NCBI RefSeq assembly: GCF_016623585.1
Contig: NZ_JAEHFY010000021.1
Coordinates: forward strand, 18,938-82,937
Direction of reading: 5' to 3'
Source: Pedobacter segetis
Lineage (GTDB): Bacteria > Bacteroidota > Bacteroidia > Sphingobacteriales > Sphingobacteriaceae
DNA length: 64,000 nucleotides
The notes beneath the pieces were generated by a model. The model was not told the origin of the DNA and did not search any database. It saw only the letters and a list, made by a program, of their open reading frames with translations. Positions 1 through 9,909 of the stretch are shown piece by piece; the first letter of the stretch is position 1, and the number at the start of each line of letters is the position of its first letter. A program made the translations under genes and the position numbers.

Positions 1-1
1 A

Positions 2-184
2 ACCAGACCAACTTCCGCTCCTACAAGGAGTACAGATAATTCTAGATCTTCTGAACCAAGCAGCAGACCAGAAAGAGTAGAAAGGCCTTCTTCTCCACCA
101 CCATCATCTTCCTCTGATAATGGCAGGTCATCATCTGGCGGCGGTGGCAATTCATCACCAAGGCCTACAAGAGGAGGAAATTAA
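2..184 (+). CDS. C-terminal end of an unrecognised Ser/Pro/Arg/Gly-rich protein (partial)
   Basis: The open frame enters from the left edge and stops at 182-184, leaving 60 residues. They are low complexity: Ser, Pro, Arg, Gly and Asn dominate, with a Pro-Pro-Pro-Ser-Ser run and a Gly4 run, and the protein ends in Arg-Gly-Gly-Asn. This looks like a disordered tail; no domain or membrane segment is visible. The stop lies 12 bases before the next start on the same strand, so the two genes are probably co-transcribed. I do not recognise the family and the true start is outside the window. Confidence 0.7.
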   Translation, partial: TRPTSAPTRSTDNSRSSEPSSRPERVERPSSPPPSSSSDNGRSSSGGGGNSSPRPTRGGN

Positions 185-196
185 AAACTGTTTTAA

Positions 197-1669
197 ATGA
201 GATTTAAAAAAATATTATCGGTGGCTTTTATAGTAATAGCTGCCAAAACATCCTATGCCCAATATACAGAGGATGCCTTAAGGTTTTCACAGTTTCAAAA
301 TAGTAATACTGCAAGATTTGATGCCTTGGGCGGTTCCAAAACTGCTATTGGCGGAGATTTAAGCTCTTTATATGGAAACCCCGCCGGTTTAGGGATGTTT
401 TCAAAATCTGAATTTAGTTTAACTCCAAGTTTAAAGTTAAGAAATAACGATATCAGTATTTCTAACCTTTCTGGCAATAGCACTAACAATACAAGCAGTA
501 ATCTAGATTTGAACAATGTTGGGGTTGTTTTTAATACCAAAACCTATAAATCAAAAGATCTAGATAAAGGTTTGGTTAGCCTTTCTTTTGGAATAGGTTA
601 TCAAAAAAGAGGAAGCTTTAGGAATGATTTTAATTATGGCGGTAAAACCAACGCCAATGGCTTAGGCGATTTTTTTGCCCAAACAGCCTCTGCAGAAAAC
701 CGTCCGCAAAATAATTTAAACAACGTGAATGGTGCCGCTTACGATTCTTTTTTAATAAACGAAGACGGAAGCAGCACCAATTACGCTGCCATTACTTCTA
801 TTAAATCTGACCAATTACAAACCGTAAATAGAACCGGGGGCAACTCTAGCGTAGATTTTTCTTTGGGAGCAAACATTAGCAATAAACTTTTTTTAGGAGC
901 AGCCATAGGGTTAGCTTCATTTAGATATAGCTCTATTGAGACTACCAATGAAACCGGTTTATATAGACAGCCCAACACCACAAATGATTTTAATTATAAT
1001 GTAGATTATACCCGTAATTTTGACACTCAGGGAACAGGCATCAATTTAAAATTGGGAGCAATTTTGCGCCCAACTAATGAGCTTAGGCTTGGTGTTTCTT
1101 TAGAGTCTCCAACTTGGTTTAGCGTAACCGATAATTATTCTGAAACCTTGTACAATAATATAGATCCAATTGAAGGAACCGTTAACTACCCTTTCGAGTA
1201 TAAATTAAGAACCCCTTTAAAAGTGAACGGGGGTTTAGCTTATTTCTTCGGGAAGAACGGATTTTTGAGCGCCGATATAGGTTACGAGGATTTTTCTACC
1301 ATAAATTTTAGCTCTTCTGACTCTAACCAAGATTTTAAGTCTAATAAAGAAATAAAAACCGAATATAAAAATGTAATTAACTACAGTTTGGGAGGTGAGT
1401 TGAGGGTTACCGATAATCTTTTATTAAGGGCGGGTTTTCAATCGCAAGCAAACCCATACAAAAATTTAAACAATAAAGATTATACCATTAACTCTTATTC
1501 TGCCGGTTTTGGTTATAGATTTGGTACATATTATCTTGATTTGGCATATATCAATAGCAAGAATCCGCTTTCTTACAATAATTATCAGTTAACAGGGGGC
1601 AACGCACCGCTTGCCAATATTACCACAAAAAGGAATAACGTTTCTTTGACATTTGGAGTAAGATTTTAG
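197..1669 (+). CDS. OmpP1/FadL-type outer-membrane beta-barrel protein
   Basis: The 490-residue product begins with a signal peptide ending in SYAQ (about residue 21). The N-terminal stretch with AxRFxALGGSxTAxGGDLSSLYGNPAGLG (about 37-66) is typical of the OmpP1/FadL/TodX superfamily as found in Bacteroidota, often labelled hemin receptor or outer membrane transport protein. The rest alternates short amphipathic strands and Asn/Gly-rich loops, and the protein ends in an aromatic residue (GVRF), as expected for an Omp85-assembled barrel. Family members pass hydrophobic solutes, but the substrate here is unknown. It is probably a flanking gene rather than part of the PUL: it runs opposite to the sulfatase, with only 8 bases between the two stops. 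Confidence 0.8.
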   Translation: MRFKKILSVAFIVIAAKTSYAQYTEDALRFSQFQNSNTARFDALGGSKTAIGGDLSSLYGNPAGLGMFSKSEFSLTPSLKLRNNDISISNLSGNSTNNTSSNLDLNNVGVVFNTKTYKSKDLDKGLVSLSFGIGYQKRGSFRNDFNYGGKTNANGLGDFFAQTASAENRPQNNLNNVNGAAYDSFLINEDGSSTNYAAITSIKSDQLQTVNRTGGNSSVDFSLGANISNKLFLGAAIGLASFRYSSIETTNETGLYRQPNTTNDFNYNVDYTRNFDTQGTGINLKLGAILRPTNELRLGVSLESPTWFSVTDNYSETLYNNIDPIEGTVNYPFEYKLRTPLKVNGGLAYFFGKNGFLSADIGYEDFSTINFSSSDSNQDFKSNKEIKTEYKNVINYSLGGELRVTDNLLLRAGFQSQANPYKNLNNKDYTINSYSAGFGYRFGTYYLDLAYINSKNPLSYNNYQLTGGNAPLANITTKRNNVSLTFGVRF

Positions 1670-1677
1670 TTTGGTGC

Positions 1678-3099
1678 TTATTCCTCATTATCGTTTATAC
1701 TACCTTGTACGGGTTTATTAGTTGCCGTAATTTTTGTGGGCAAAGGTGCTTTAGTATGTTTTAACCATGCCAATAAATCTTTTAAAAGCTCGTCTCGCAT
1801 TTTTGGGTTTTTATTGGCCAAATTGTCTCTTTCGCCAATATCATCTTTCAAATTGTAAAGCTCAACTGCATTGTTGTGAGCTATGTTTTTGATACCGCCA
1901 TTGTTTATCCATTCTTCATAGTATAACATCAGTTTCCAATCGCCCTTACGGATAACAGATACTGGTCTTGAACGGAAAATATCATCACGGCCACGAATTA
2001 CCGGTTTGTTCAAATAGCCAGGAAAGTGCCAGAAAATTGCTTTTCTGGTTGTTGTCTCGCTTTTTCCCATAAATAACGGCAGTAGGTTTTCTCCGTCTAA
2101 TTTTTTAGGTTTCGCATCGGCTAAAGCCAAAAAGGTTGGATAAAAATCTAAGTTGATGATAGGTGTGCTATTGAGAGTACCGGCTTTAATTTTATCTGGC
2201 CAATAAGCTATAAAAGGCTCGCGTATTCCCCCCTCATAATAACAGCCTTTGTTTCCCCTCAAAGGTTCTTGCGGAGATTCATTTATTGCACCATTATCAC
2301 TGCTGAAAATCACAAGTGTGTTTTTATCTAATCCAGATTGTTTTAGAAACTTAATTACGGTACCTACCGTTTCATCAAAATCTGATGTACAGGCGGCATA
2401 TAAAGCTTTGTTTTTATCCAGTCCTTTGGCCTTATATTTCTCAAGTGTTGCTGGTCTGGCTTCTTGAATGCTATGTATTGCATGATGAGCCAGATAAGCA
2501 AAAAATGGTTTGTCATCATCTTTATGTGCTTTCATGTAATTAATAGCTTCCGTGGTTAAGGTAAACATCCCTTTAGGATCATCTGGGATGTTCCATTTTT
2601 TATTGGGGTTAGATTTTCTAGCATCTATGTAAACATCAAAACCTTGAGCCAATGGGCTGGTTTGCGCCGTGGTACCCAAATGCCATTTACCAAAAATAGC
2701 TGTTTGATAACCCTCGTCTTTCAATGCCTCAGCCACGGTTACGAATGATGGCGCTAAACTTTTGGTATTATCAACAGGTACAACTTTCATCTCTTTAACA
2801 GGCCCACGTGATGTACTCCCAACCGCAAACACACCATGCCGTGGGGTATAAAGTCCGCTGATCAAGCATGCTCTGCTTGGTGCGCAGTTTCCAGCACCTG
2901 CGTAAGCATTGTTAAACACCATCCCTGCTTTTGCCAAAGCATCGATATTAGGTGTCTCTATAAATGAACTCCCGGTATAGCCGCAATCTTTATAACCAAG
3001 ATCATCGGCAAATATCACTACTATGTTAGGCTTCTTAGTTTGCGCACCAACTGCTGTAGCGCTAAAAAAAACCATCAAAACAATAATAATCTTCTTCAT
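1678..3099 (-). CDS. Sulfatase, S1 family, periplasmic
   Basis: The 473-residue protein has a signal peptide (about 1-19, ending VGAQ) and an alkaline-phosphatase-fold sulfatase domain. Visible motifs are metal-binding Asp32-Asp33 (FADDLGY), the signature CAPSRACLISG with Cys72 as the residue converted to formylglycine, GKWHLG, and SSDNGA with the second metal-binding Asp-Asn. It should hydrolyse a sulfate ester on an oligosaccharide. It is last in a leftward run after another sulfatase and a cytochrome/dehydrogenase fusion, with 169 bases to the gene upstream. The C-terminal subdomain carries the usual ELYNLKDD motif. I cannot assign the S1 subfamily or the sulfate position by eye. Confidence 0.93.
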   Translation of the reverse strand: MKKIIIVLMVFFSATAVGAQTKKPNIVVIFADDLGYKDCGYTGSSFIETPNIDALAKAGMVFNNAYAGAGNCAPSRACLISGLYTPRHGVFAVGSTSRGPVKEMKVVPVDNTKSLAPSFVTVAEALKDEGYQTAIFGKWHLGTTAQTSPLAQGFDVYIDARKSNPNKKWNIPDDPKGMFTLTTEAINYMKAHKDDDKPFFAYLAHHAIHSIQEARPATLEKYKAKGLDKNKALYAACTSDFDETVGTVIKFLKQSGLDKNTLVIFSSDNGAINESPQEPLRGNKGCYYEGGIREPFIAYWPDKIKAGTLNSTPIINLDFYPTFLALADAKPKKLDGENLLPLFMGKSETTTRKAIFWHFPGYLNKPVIRGRDDIFRSRPVSVIRKGDWKLMLYYEEWINNGGIKNIAHNNAVELYNLKDDIGERDNLANKNPKMRDELLKDLLAWLKHTKAPLPTKITATNKPVQGSINDNEE

Positions 3100-3225
3100 C
3101 TATAATTTTTAAATAAGTGGTGTTTGGTCTCTAAATTGCTACTGCAAAAACTTTCTTTTAAAGATCATGGTTTTTTTTTAAAATATCAAATAACGCAAAC
3201 AATAATTTTAGCCCATTATTTCTAA

Positions 3226-3250
3226 TATCATATTTGTTTTTAATATGATA
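3226..3250 (-). other. Small palindrome downstream of the sulfatase, doubtful terminator
   Basis: Two 9-base arms (3226-3234 and 3242-3250) are perfectly complementary around a 7-base loop, just 3' of the leftward sulfatase. The stem is all A/T except one G-C pair, and the sequence after it on the minus strand is not a T run. It could be a weak terminator or a chance AT palindrome. Confidence 0.3.
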
Positions 3251-3268
3251 AGAATAAAAAACGTTAAC

Positions 3269-4729
3269 CTAATTGGGTTTATTAATTTTTAAATCGCTGC
3301 TTCTTTTTAAAGGGAAATAAGGATTTGGGGTGCGGGCAGTATCCATGATATGTTTTAAATCTGCTGCAATTTGAGGATATTTTGAGCTCACATCTTTACT
3401 TTCGGAAATATCAGTTTTCAAATTATAAAGTTCTACACCTTTTGCATCAGGATCGTGGCGTACAGCTTTCCAATCTCCTTTTCTAACCGCTTGATCAGAG
3501 GTTTTGTTCTCATGAAATTCCCAATACAAAAACGGGTGCTGTTTTTGTGCCGATGTATTATCCGTTAAAGTGGGCATCAAAGAAAAGCCATCGGTAACTA
3601 CTTTTTCTTTTTTTAGATCAACACCAAAAATATCGGCAAAGGTGGGCATAATATCCCAAAAAGCAGAGATTTGATTGCTTACTTGCCCCGGTTTCACAAC
3701 ACCTGGCCAGCTTACTATAAAAGGCTCTCTTATTCCGCCTTCGTAAACATCTCTTTTTGCACCACGCAGATCTCCATTACTTTTATGATAGGCTGGGTTT
3801 GAGCCACCTTCTTTATGCGACCCATTATCACTGCTAAACATGATTACCGTGTTTTTATCTAGGCCCTGTTTTTTAAGTTGTGCTATTACCTTGGCAACAT
3901 CCCTATCAATCCTTACTACCATAGCTGCGTAAGCTGCCGCAGGATATTTTTGACTACGATAAGCACCAAAATCATTTTCTCCGTTGGTACCCTGCTTCCC
4001 CTTTGTAAAAGGGATTTCTGGAAATTTACCAACAAAACTTCTAAAGATAGAATCATCAGGTACAATCATTTCTGCATGAGGCGTAACATAGGCTAAATAA
4101 AGGAAAAAAGGTTTCCCTTTTTTTTGTTCGCTCACATATTTAATAGCTTCTTTGGTAAAAATATCGTTTGAAAAAGCTCCGTTTTTGCCACCGCTATTTT
4201 CTTTTATGTATTCTTTCTTATTGTTTCGCCATAAATAATCAGGGAATTGATAATGTGCATGTGCTTGGTTTAAAAAGCCGTACATTAGATCAAAACCTTG
4301 CTTATTTGGTGCGCCGGTAGATTCTTCCATACCCATGCCCCATTTACCTATTACCGCAGTATGGTAACCAGCCATTTTTGCTACTTCACCCAAGGTAACA
4401 TCGCTAGGTAGAAGTTCTAAACCAGCTCCAAACCCATCAGGGCCAACTTCGTAATTCCCTCTAACGCGGCAATGCGCAGGGTCGCGACCGGTCATTAATG
4501 ATGCTCTTGAAGGGGCGCAAACTGGGCTACCCGCATAATGTTGTGTAAAACGCATTCCGCTTTTTGCGATACTATCTATGGTAGGTGTGGCAAAATCTTT
4601 TTGCCCATAGCAGCTTAAATCACCATAGCCCATATCATCGCACAAAATATAAACTATATTGGGTTTGTTTTGGGCAATGCCATTGAGAACGTAAAAGGAG
4701 AATAGAAATATTAAAGTTAGTTTTTTCAT
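3269..4729 (-). CDS. Sulfatase, arylsulfatase A-like, S1 family
   Basis: The 486-residue exported protein has a signal peptide ending GIAQ (about residue 20). Motifs in order: CDDMGYGD (Asp31-Asp32), CAPSRASLMTG with formylglycine Cys71, GKWGMG, SSDNGS, and the C-terminal ELYNLKTD followed by Glu-Ser-Lys-Asp. The form with an insert after the signature (DPAHCRVRGN) resembles arylsulfatase A-like enzymes also represented at 12493. It likely removes sulfate from glycan fragments in the periplasm. It lies between a sulfatase and the cytochrome/dehydrogenase gene, 156 bases from the latter, in a probable leftward transcription unit. Substrate unknown. Confidence 0.93.
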   Translation of the reverse strand: MKKLTLIFLFSFYVLNGIAQNKPNIVYILCDDMGYGDLSCYGQKDFATPTIDSIAKSGMRFTQHYAGSPVCAPSRASLMTGRDPAHCRVRGNYEVGPDGFGAGLELLPSDVTLGEVAKMAGYHTAVIGKWGMGMEESTGAPNKQGFDLMYGFLNQAHAHYQFPDYLWRNNKKEYIKENSGGKNGAFSNDIFTKEAIKYVSEQKKGKPFFLYLAYVTPHAEMIVPDDSIFRSFVGKFPEIPFTKGKQGTNGENDFGAYRSQKYPAAAYAAMVVRIDRDVAKVIAQLKKQGLDKNTVIMFSSDNGSHKEGGSNPAYHKSNGDLRGAKRDVYEGGIREPFIVSWPGVVKPGQVSNQISAFWDIMPTFADIFGVDLKKEKVVTDGFSLMPTLTDNTSAQKQHPFLYWEFHENKTSDQAVRKGDWKAVRHDPDAKGVELYNLKTDISESKDVSSKYPQIAADLKHIMDTARTPNPYFPLKRSSDLKINKPN

Positions 4730-4885
4730 GAGTTTATTTTTTTAATGTGCTTTTGTTATTTTATCAAAAACAAGCAAGCCTTTATTAAAATTTAACGTTG
4801 CTTGAGATTCTAATTTTATAATATCATCATTTAGAATGATCTATTTTTCGATTATAATTGAAATCTCGTTTTTAAGCGTTCAGAT

Positions 4886-6328
4886 TTATTTCCCTACTGG
4901 TACAATTTTATAAACCCTACCCGGATTTTCTACCGCCATGTAAAGGTATCCATCGGGCGCAAGCCTTATATCCCTAACCCTGCCAATATTTTTGAACAAT
5001 ATTTCCTCTTCTACTACTTTATTATTTTTTAACACGCATCTATCAAGATACTCGAAACGTAAAGAACCGATCATTAAGTTATCTTCCCAACCCTTGTAAA
5101 TTTTTGTGTTTACGAATGCCATACCACTTGGGGCTATGGATGGTATCCAATATTTTATAGGTGGTTCAATACCTTCTTGTTCTGTTTTGTTGGTAAAAGT
5201 TGTACCATCGTAATTAATCCCGTAAGACACAATTGACCATCCATAATTCTTTTTAGCACCAATAATATTTAGTTCATCGCCACCACGAGGCCCATGTTCA
5301 TGCTCCCAAATGGTATTATCCTTAGGATTTAGGGCTAAACCTTGTGGATTTCTGTGCCCGAAAGTGTAAATAGACGGCACCACATTTTTATCGTTTACAA
5401 AAGGGTTATCTGAGGGAATACTGCCATCGGCCTTAATACGGTGAATTTTACCCAAACTGTTATCAATTAAATTTTGTGGGCTTCCTGTTTCATCACCACG
5501 GGTACCTACAGAAAAATATAAATATCCATCTGCCCCAAATGCCATCCGCCCCCCAAAATGGTGTGCTGTTGTTGCATAAGGCAATGCCACAAAAATATCT
5601 TTTTGATCTACAAGTTCATCCCCCACCAAACGGCATTGCATTATTGCTGTTGTGGCATAAGTTTTTTTATCCTCTTCTTTAAATTTGGAGTAAGAAAGAT
5701 ATAAGAGATTGTTTTTAGCAAAATCGGGATGTAAAACAACATCTAGAAGACCGCCCTGCCCTTTAACCCTAACGGGTGGAACGCCCTTTATCTCGGTTAC
5801 TTCTTTATTTTTTGATACCCTATTAAGCGTTCCCGCCCGATCTGTTACCAAAAAGCCCCCATCTGGTAAAAAAGCCATAGACCAAGGCACCTCTCCTTTT
5901 GCGTAAACGGTATCAAGTCTAACTGTTAAATGCTTAGTTTTGAATATATTAGATTTTGGCTTATCGTCATTTGTATATTTTTTAATATTTTCAATGCCTG
6001 TTAAAATATAATCAGACAGATTAAAGATTTGCTTATCTGTAAAAGTTTTGGAAAAAGAAGGCATTCCATCATCTGGATAGCCGTTCTTTATAGCTTTGAA
6101 CAAATCTTCTCTTCCGTTTCCGTATTTCCACTTCCGATCCACAAAAGCATCCATTTTTTCTCCATGGCAACCGCTACAATAATTTTTGTAATTTGCTGCT
6201 GCTTCTTTATTATCAATTAAAGATTCGGTTTTTTTTATGGGTAAATAACTTTTATTTACTTTATCTGGCCCCTTTAACATTGCCATTAAAGCAATGCCGG
6301 TAAAGGTTATACTTAGTATTTTTATCAT
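4886..6328 (-). CDS. Cytochrome c fused to a PQQ-type glucose/sorbosone dehydrogenase
   Basis: The 480-residue exported protein has two domains. The first (about 45-115) is a class I cytochrome c with heme motif CSGCH and a likely axial Met in DDGMPSF. The second (about 135-480) is a six-bladed propeller of the soluble PQQ aldose/sorbosone dehydrogenase type: LPDGGFLVTDRAG, GQGGLLDVVLHPDF, AHHFGGRM (the His region holding the catalytic base in this family), FGHRNPQG and EHEHGPRGGDELN. The expected reaction is oxidation of a sugar aldehyde or C1 hydroxyl to a lactone/acid in the periplasm, with electrons passed directly to the attached heme. It shares a leftward run with two sulfatases and is divergent from the GH/sulfatase/GH115 operon. 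Sugar specificity is not visible. Confidence 0.85.
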   Translation of the reverse strand: MIKILSITFTGIALMAMLKGPDKVNKSYLPIKKTESLIDNKEAAANYKNYCSGCHGEKMDAFVDRKWKYGNGREDLFKAIKNGYPDDGMPSFSKTFTDKQIFNLSDYILTGIENIKKYTNDDKPKSNIFKTKHLTVRLDTVYAKGEVPWSMAFLPDGGFLVTDRAGTLNRVSKNKEVTEIKGVPPVRVKGQGGLLDVVLHPDFAKNNLLYLSYSKFKEEDKKTYATTAIMQCRLVGDELVDQKDIFVALPYATTAHHFGGRMAFGADGYLYFSVGTRGDETGSPQNLIDNSLGKIHRIKADGSIPSDNPFVNDKNVVPSIYTFGHRNPQGLALNPKDNTIWEHEHGPRGGDELNIIGAKKNYGWSIVSYGINYDGTTFTNKTEQEGIEPPIKYWIPSIAPSGMAFVNTKIYKGWEDNLMIGSLRFEYLDRCVLKNNKVVEEEILFKNIGRVRDIRLAPDGYLYMAVENPGRVYKIVPVGK

Positions 6329-6836
6329 GATTTAGATGCAAATTTTTATTTAAGGCTTATATTGAAATGTAAGTATCTGACAAAAATAATAACTAATAAA
6401 TTACTTGGAATGCTTAACTTCAATTAACCAAAGCTATAAAATGTTAATATAAATACAGGTGCAGAGATCGATAAAACTTGATGGGCATTTTCGTAAATAT
6501 GCCGAATTTGGTTATCTCAAAACTTTGCTAAACTTAACTCTGCATCTGCTATACTTTATTTTCAGATGATAATATTTTGTCCTTGTACCCATTTTAAATT
6601 TTTAAACTTCTTGCCCTATTATTAAGCAGACTTAAAAAAAACAAAAAAAGAAGTAATCAAAGCGTTTTAATTAATTCTCCCCTGTTAAAAAACGAATTTG
6701 ACTTTTTTTATTGCTCTTTTTTGTATGAATTTTGTACTTCAAATTATAAACTAGCTTTCAGGCTAATTTCTTTAATAACCAACAATTATTGCATCAGAAA
6801 ACACTATATTTTTAATTTTTTATATAAATAATTTCC
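6329..6836. promoter_or_regulatory. Divergent intergenic region between two PUL operons
   Basis: This 508-base AT-rich stretch separates the leftward dehydrogenase unit from the rightward hydrolase/sulfatase/GH115 unit and must hold both promoters. No convincing gene is present. A possible box pair for the rightward genes is TTG at 6698-6700 with a degenerate TGAATTTTG at 6726-6734, but the spacing is too long. A short inverted repeat (GGCAT...ATGCC) sits near 6484-6503. No clear operator could be assigned. Confidence 0.5.
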
Positions 6837-8276
6837 ATGAAAAAAGAATTACGCTTTATCCTATTATTAGTAGCGATATATCCTTCCATAGCCTTCTCAC
6901 AAGAAGAACCCGAAGCCAAATTTATTACCGGCAGAAATCAATTTGTAGATTCTGTTCCTTACGCCTTAGTAAATGCGGATAAACCTCAATGGAAAATTTC
7001 TAAATACTTAACCGGGCAACATTTTGTTTATGCCAATGAGCCGGATTCTTTATATGCCGATGAACGGATAAGCCAATTTATGCGTGATAGCAAAACAGGC
7101 ACCATCAGATGGCCCGGAGGAACGGTGGTACAGTTTTACCATTGGGATCATTTAACCGGTATCCCGTTTAGCAATGATAGCTGGGACCCGAATTATAACG
7201 GCGAAAAACGCTCGGGCGAAAAGTTTATGGATTTAGACGAGTACATCGCTTTTTGCCGTAAAGTAAACGCAGATCCAATGGTAGGCGTAAACATCAAATC
7301 GGGACGGCAATACAACAGGGTTGCCGAATCTTTAGACGAAGCCAAACGCCTGATTACCTATTGCAAACAAAAAAATTACCATGTAAAATTTTGGTACATC
7401 GGCAATGAAGGTTATGCCAAAGGCATCTCCTATAAAGAATACACCAAAGATATTGATGCTTACGCCGAGGTATTAAAAAGCGTTGACCCAAACATTACCA
7501 TTATTGGCGATTGGAAATTTGGCCCGCTTAAAAAGAACCGGTTTGAGGAAGCGCTATACATTGCTAAAAACTCCAAACATTTAAACGTATTGGAATTCCA
7601 CGAAAAATGGGGCGTAATTTGGGGGTTAAAAACCGGGCATACCGTACCACAATGGCAACAAGAGACACCTTTGTACGATGGAAGATTGGGTATGTACATA
7701 CAACGTTTTAAAGACGAAATGCGCAAGGCCAACAAAGATGTTAAAATTAGCTTTAACGAATGGGGCTTAGGCACCATAGATGGCGGAAACAAATTCGATT
7801 ATGCCATGGTGGCCGCCGATTACCTGATGGAAATGTTTAAAAACGATGTTTACCAAACCTGTTATTGGAATTTAAACGCGGGCGAACGCCTATCCCGGGT
7901 GTTTGATACCAATGCGGAAGGAACACAAATCTTGCAGTTAAACCCCATCAGCAAAATATTTACGCTATATGCCGATGCGCTGCAAAAAGATTATCTATAC
8001 CTGGATTGTAATGAAAAATCTATCTACGGCTTTGGTGCCAAAGACCCGAAAGCAGGCAAAGTCTATCTTTACCTCCTAAATAAATCCGTTAAAGACTCGG
8101 CACTTAAATTAGGTATATTTGGTTTGGCCTCTAAAAATGCAGATTTAAAGATTGAACGATTTGTTAAGCCGGGCATCATCATTACAGAAAACTTAAAAGC
8201 CGTGGATATAAAAGAAAAAGAACTGGTTTTAAAAGCATCTTCTTTCACAAAAATAACTATTAACACTATAAATTAA
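6837..8276 (+). CDS. Clan GH-A-like glycoside hydrolase of unassigned family
   Basis: The 479-residue protein has a signal peptide ending AFSQ (about 22) and one catalytic domain. Its motifs resemble retaining clan GH-A enzymes of the GH39/GH51 kind: IRWPGGTVVQFYHWDH (about 90-105), FWYIGNEG with Glu191 as likely acid/base, and SFNEWGLG with Glu308 as likely nucleophile. A small C-terminal beta domain follows (about 385-479). The catalytic domain is clearly paralogous to residues 315-700 of the protein at 25436. It is first in an operon with a sulfatase 8 bases downstream and GH115, so it probably acts on the same sulfated, uronate-bearing glycan. I cannot name its CAZy family; alpha-L-arabinofuranosidase, xylosidase or galactanase-type activity are all possible. 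Confidence 0.75.
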   Translation: MKKELRFILLLVAIYPSIAFSQEEPEAKFITGRNQFVDSVPYALVNADKPQWKISKYLTGQHFVYANEPDSLYADERISQFMRDSKTGTIRWPGGTVVQFYHWDHLTGIPFSNDSWDPNYNGEKRSGEKFMDLDEYIAFCRKVNADPMVGVNIKSGRQYNRVAESLDEAKRLITYCKQKNYHVKFWYIGNEGYAKGISYKEYTKDIDAYAEVLKSVDPNITIIGDWKFGPLKKNRFEEALYIAKNSKHLNVLEFHEKWGVIWGLKTGHTVPQWQQETPLYDGRLGMYIQRFKDEMRKANKDVKISFNEWGLGTIDGGNKFDYAMVAADYLMEMFKNDVYQTCYWNLNAGERLSRVFDTNAEGTQILQLNPISKIFTLYADALQKDYLYLDCNEKSIYGFGAKDPKAGKVYLYLLNKSVKDSALKLGIFGLASKNADLKIERFVKPGIIITENLKAVDIKEKELVLKASSFTKITINTIN

Positions 8277-8284
8277 TTTGATTG

Positions 8285-9865
8285 ATGACGTTTAAAAAGT
8301 CGGCATTTATTTTATTTTTTACCATTGCACAGGGCTTTTCTGCATTTTCGCAGCAGCCCAATATTCTTTTCGCCATTAGCGATGACCAATCTTTTGCACA
8401 TACTTCTTATGCAGGCTGTACTTTTGTAAATACGCCCGCTTTTGACCGTTTAGCCAAAGAAGGTTGTTATTTCCCCAACGCCTATGTGGCTTCCCCGGGA
8501 TGTGCACCTTCCAGAGGGGCAATTATTACCGGTCGCTATCCCTGGCAAAATGAACAGGCAGGGCAACACGCCTCTTCCTGGCCCAAAAAGTATATTCCTT
8601 TTGTTGATCTATTGCAAAAAGCCGGTTATGATATTGGCAGAACCGGAAAAGGAGTTGACCCTTTTCAGTATGCCAGAAACGAAAAAGACAGCCTTTGGAG
8701 AATGGGAAATGCCGCCGGCCCATCAGATTATGAGGTTAAATTCGATAATAAAAATGTTCTCCCGGCCAAAGGCATCAGCAATACAAATTATAGTGCCGCA
8801 TTTCAGGATTTTATCAAAAATAGAAAGAATAAAAACAAGCCTTTTTTCTTTTGGTACGGCAGTCATGAACCACACCGAGGCTACGAAAAAGGATCGTGGA
8901 AACGCAATAGTAAAAAGTTGAGCGATGTGATTGTACCCTCTTTTTTGCCAGATAATGAGGTCATTCGTGGAGATTTATTGGATTATGCCGTGGAGATAGA
9001 ATGGTTTGATCATCAATTGGATGAGATGATTGCCTACCTGAAAAAAATTGGCGAATACGACAATACCATCATCATCGTAACATCAGACAACGGAATGCCT
9101 TTCCCAAGAACCAAAGCCAATTGTTACGAGTACGGAATCCATGTTCCGCTGGCCATAAAGTTTGCCAAAAACTCTCCGTTTAACGGAAAAAAATATACCG
9201 AAAATGTAAGCTTAACGCAGATAGCGCCCACCGTTTTGGAGCTTTTTGGAGTAAGCAATAAAGGCATGTTGCCCCTTACCGGCAAATCTTTGATTCCTCA
9301 GTTAAAAGGAAAAGCACCGGCACAAACGGTGTTTTCATCCAGAGAAAGGCATTCTTCCTCACGTTACCTCAACTGGGGCTATCCACAAAGAGCAGTTGTG
9401 GACAAGGGTTTTTTATTGATCTGGAATATGAAACCTAACCGCTGGCCCGCAGGTGCACCGCAAAGTTATGATGCAAAAGATAGTACCCGCTTATTAAATA
9501 TGTACTCGTTGGATAAAAATGGCAAATACACAGAGGGCGAAATTTTTGCTGATGTGGATGCTTCTCCCAGCAAAACCTATTTGATTGAAAACCATGCAGT
9601 GCCACAAATTATCCCTTACTTTAACATGGCTTTTGATTTTAGGCCCGAGTTTGAGCTGTACAACATCAAAACAGACCCGGATTGTATTCATAATCTGTAT
9701 AACCAAACCGCTTATACTACGGTGGCTAAAAATTTATATCAAAAATTATTGAACGAGCTGCGGAAAACCAAAGACCCCAGAGTAGGCACCAAAAACCCGG
9801 AAATATTCGACAGCTATCTGCGGTATATGGATATGAGATATTTCCCTAAACCGGATAAAAATTAA
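8285..9865 (+). CDS. Sulfatase, S1 family, resembling the heparan N-sulfatase group
   Basis: I place the start at ATG 8285; an in-frame TTG directly before it (8282) is a less likely alternative. The product of 526 residues has a signal peptide ending AFSQ (about 23). Motifs: ISDDQSFAHTS (Asp33-Asp34), CAPSRGAIITG with formylglycine Cys73, TGKGVDP in place of the common GKWHLG, a FWYGSHEPHRGY segment, and VTSDNGMPFPR. The SDDQSFAHT and SHEPHRGY stretches are typical of sulfatases related to N-sulfoglucosamine sulfohydrolase (S1_8-like), but in PULs this group also includes O-sulfatases. The gene follows the GH stop by 8 bases and precedes GH115 by 44, so the three are almost certainly one operon. 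Confidence 0.92.
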   Translation: MTFKKSAFILFFTIAQGFSAFSQQPNILFAISDDQSFAHTSYAGCTFVNTPAFDRLAKEGCYFPNAYVASPGCAPSRGAIITGRYPWQNEQAGQHASSWPKKYIPFVDLLQKAGYDIGRTGKGVDPFQYARNEKDSLWRMGNAAGPSDYEVKFDNKNVLPAKGISNTNYSAAFQDFIKNRKNKNKPFFFWYGSHEPHRGYEKGSWKRNSKKLSDVIVPSFLPDNEVIRGDLLDYAVEIEWFDHQLDEMIAYLKKIGEYDNTIIIVTSDNGMPFPRTKANCYEYGIHVPLAIKFAKNSPFNGKKYTENVSLTQIAPTVLELFGVSNKGMLPLTGKSLIPQLKGKAPAQTVFSSRERHSSSRYLNWGYPQRAVVDKGFLLIWNMKPNRWPAGAPQSYDAKDSTRLLNMYSLDKNGKYTEGEIFADVDASPSKTYLIENHAVPQIIPYFNMAFDFRPEFELYNIKTDPDCIHNLYNQTAYTTVAKNLYQKLLNELRKTKDPRVGTKNPEIFDSYLRYMDMRYFPKPDKN

Positions 9866-9909
9866 TCTGGATAAATTAAGATAAAAAGCCGTTTAAACAT
9901 CATCAAAAA

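Noticed and set aside
6698..6734. TTG...TGAATTTTG as promoter of the rightward operon
   Set aside because: Spacing of 25 bases is too long and the -7 box has a mismatch; kept only as a remark in the intergenic entry.
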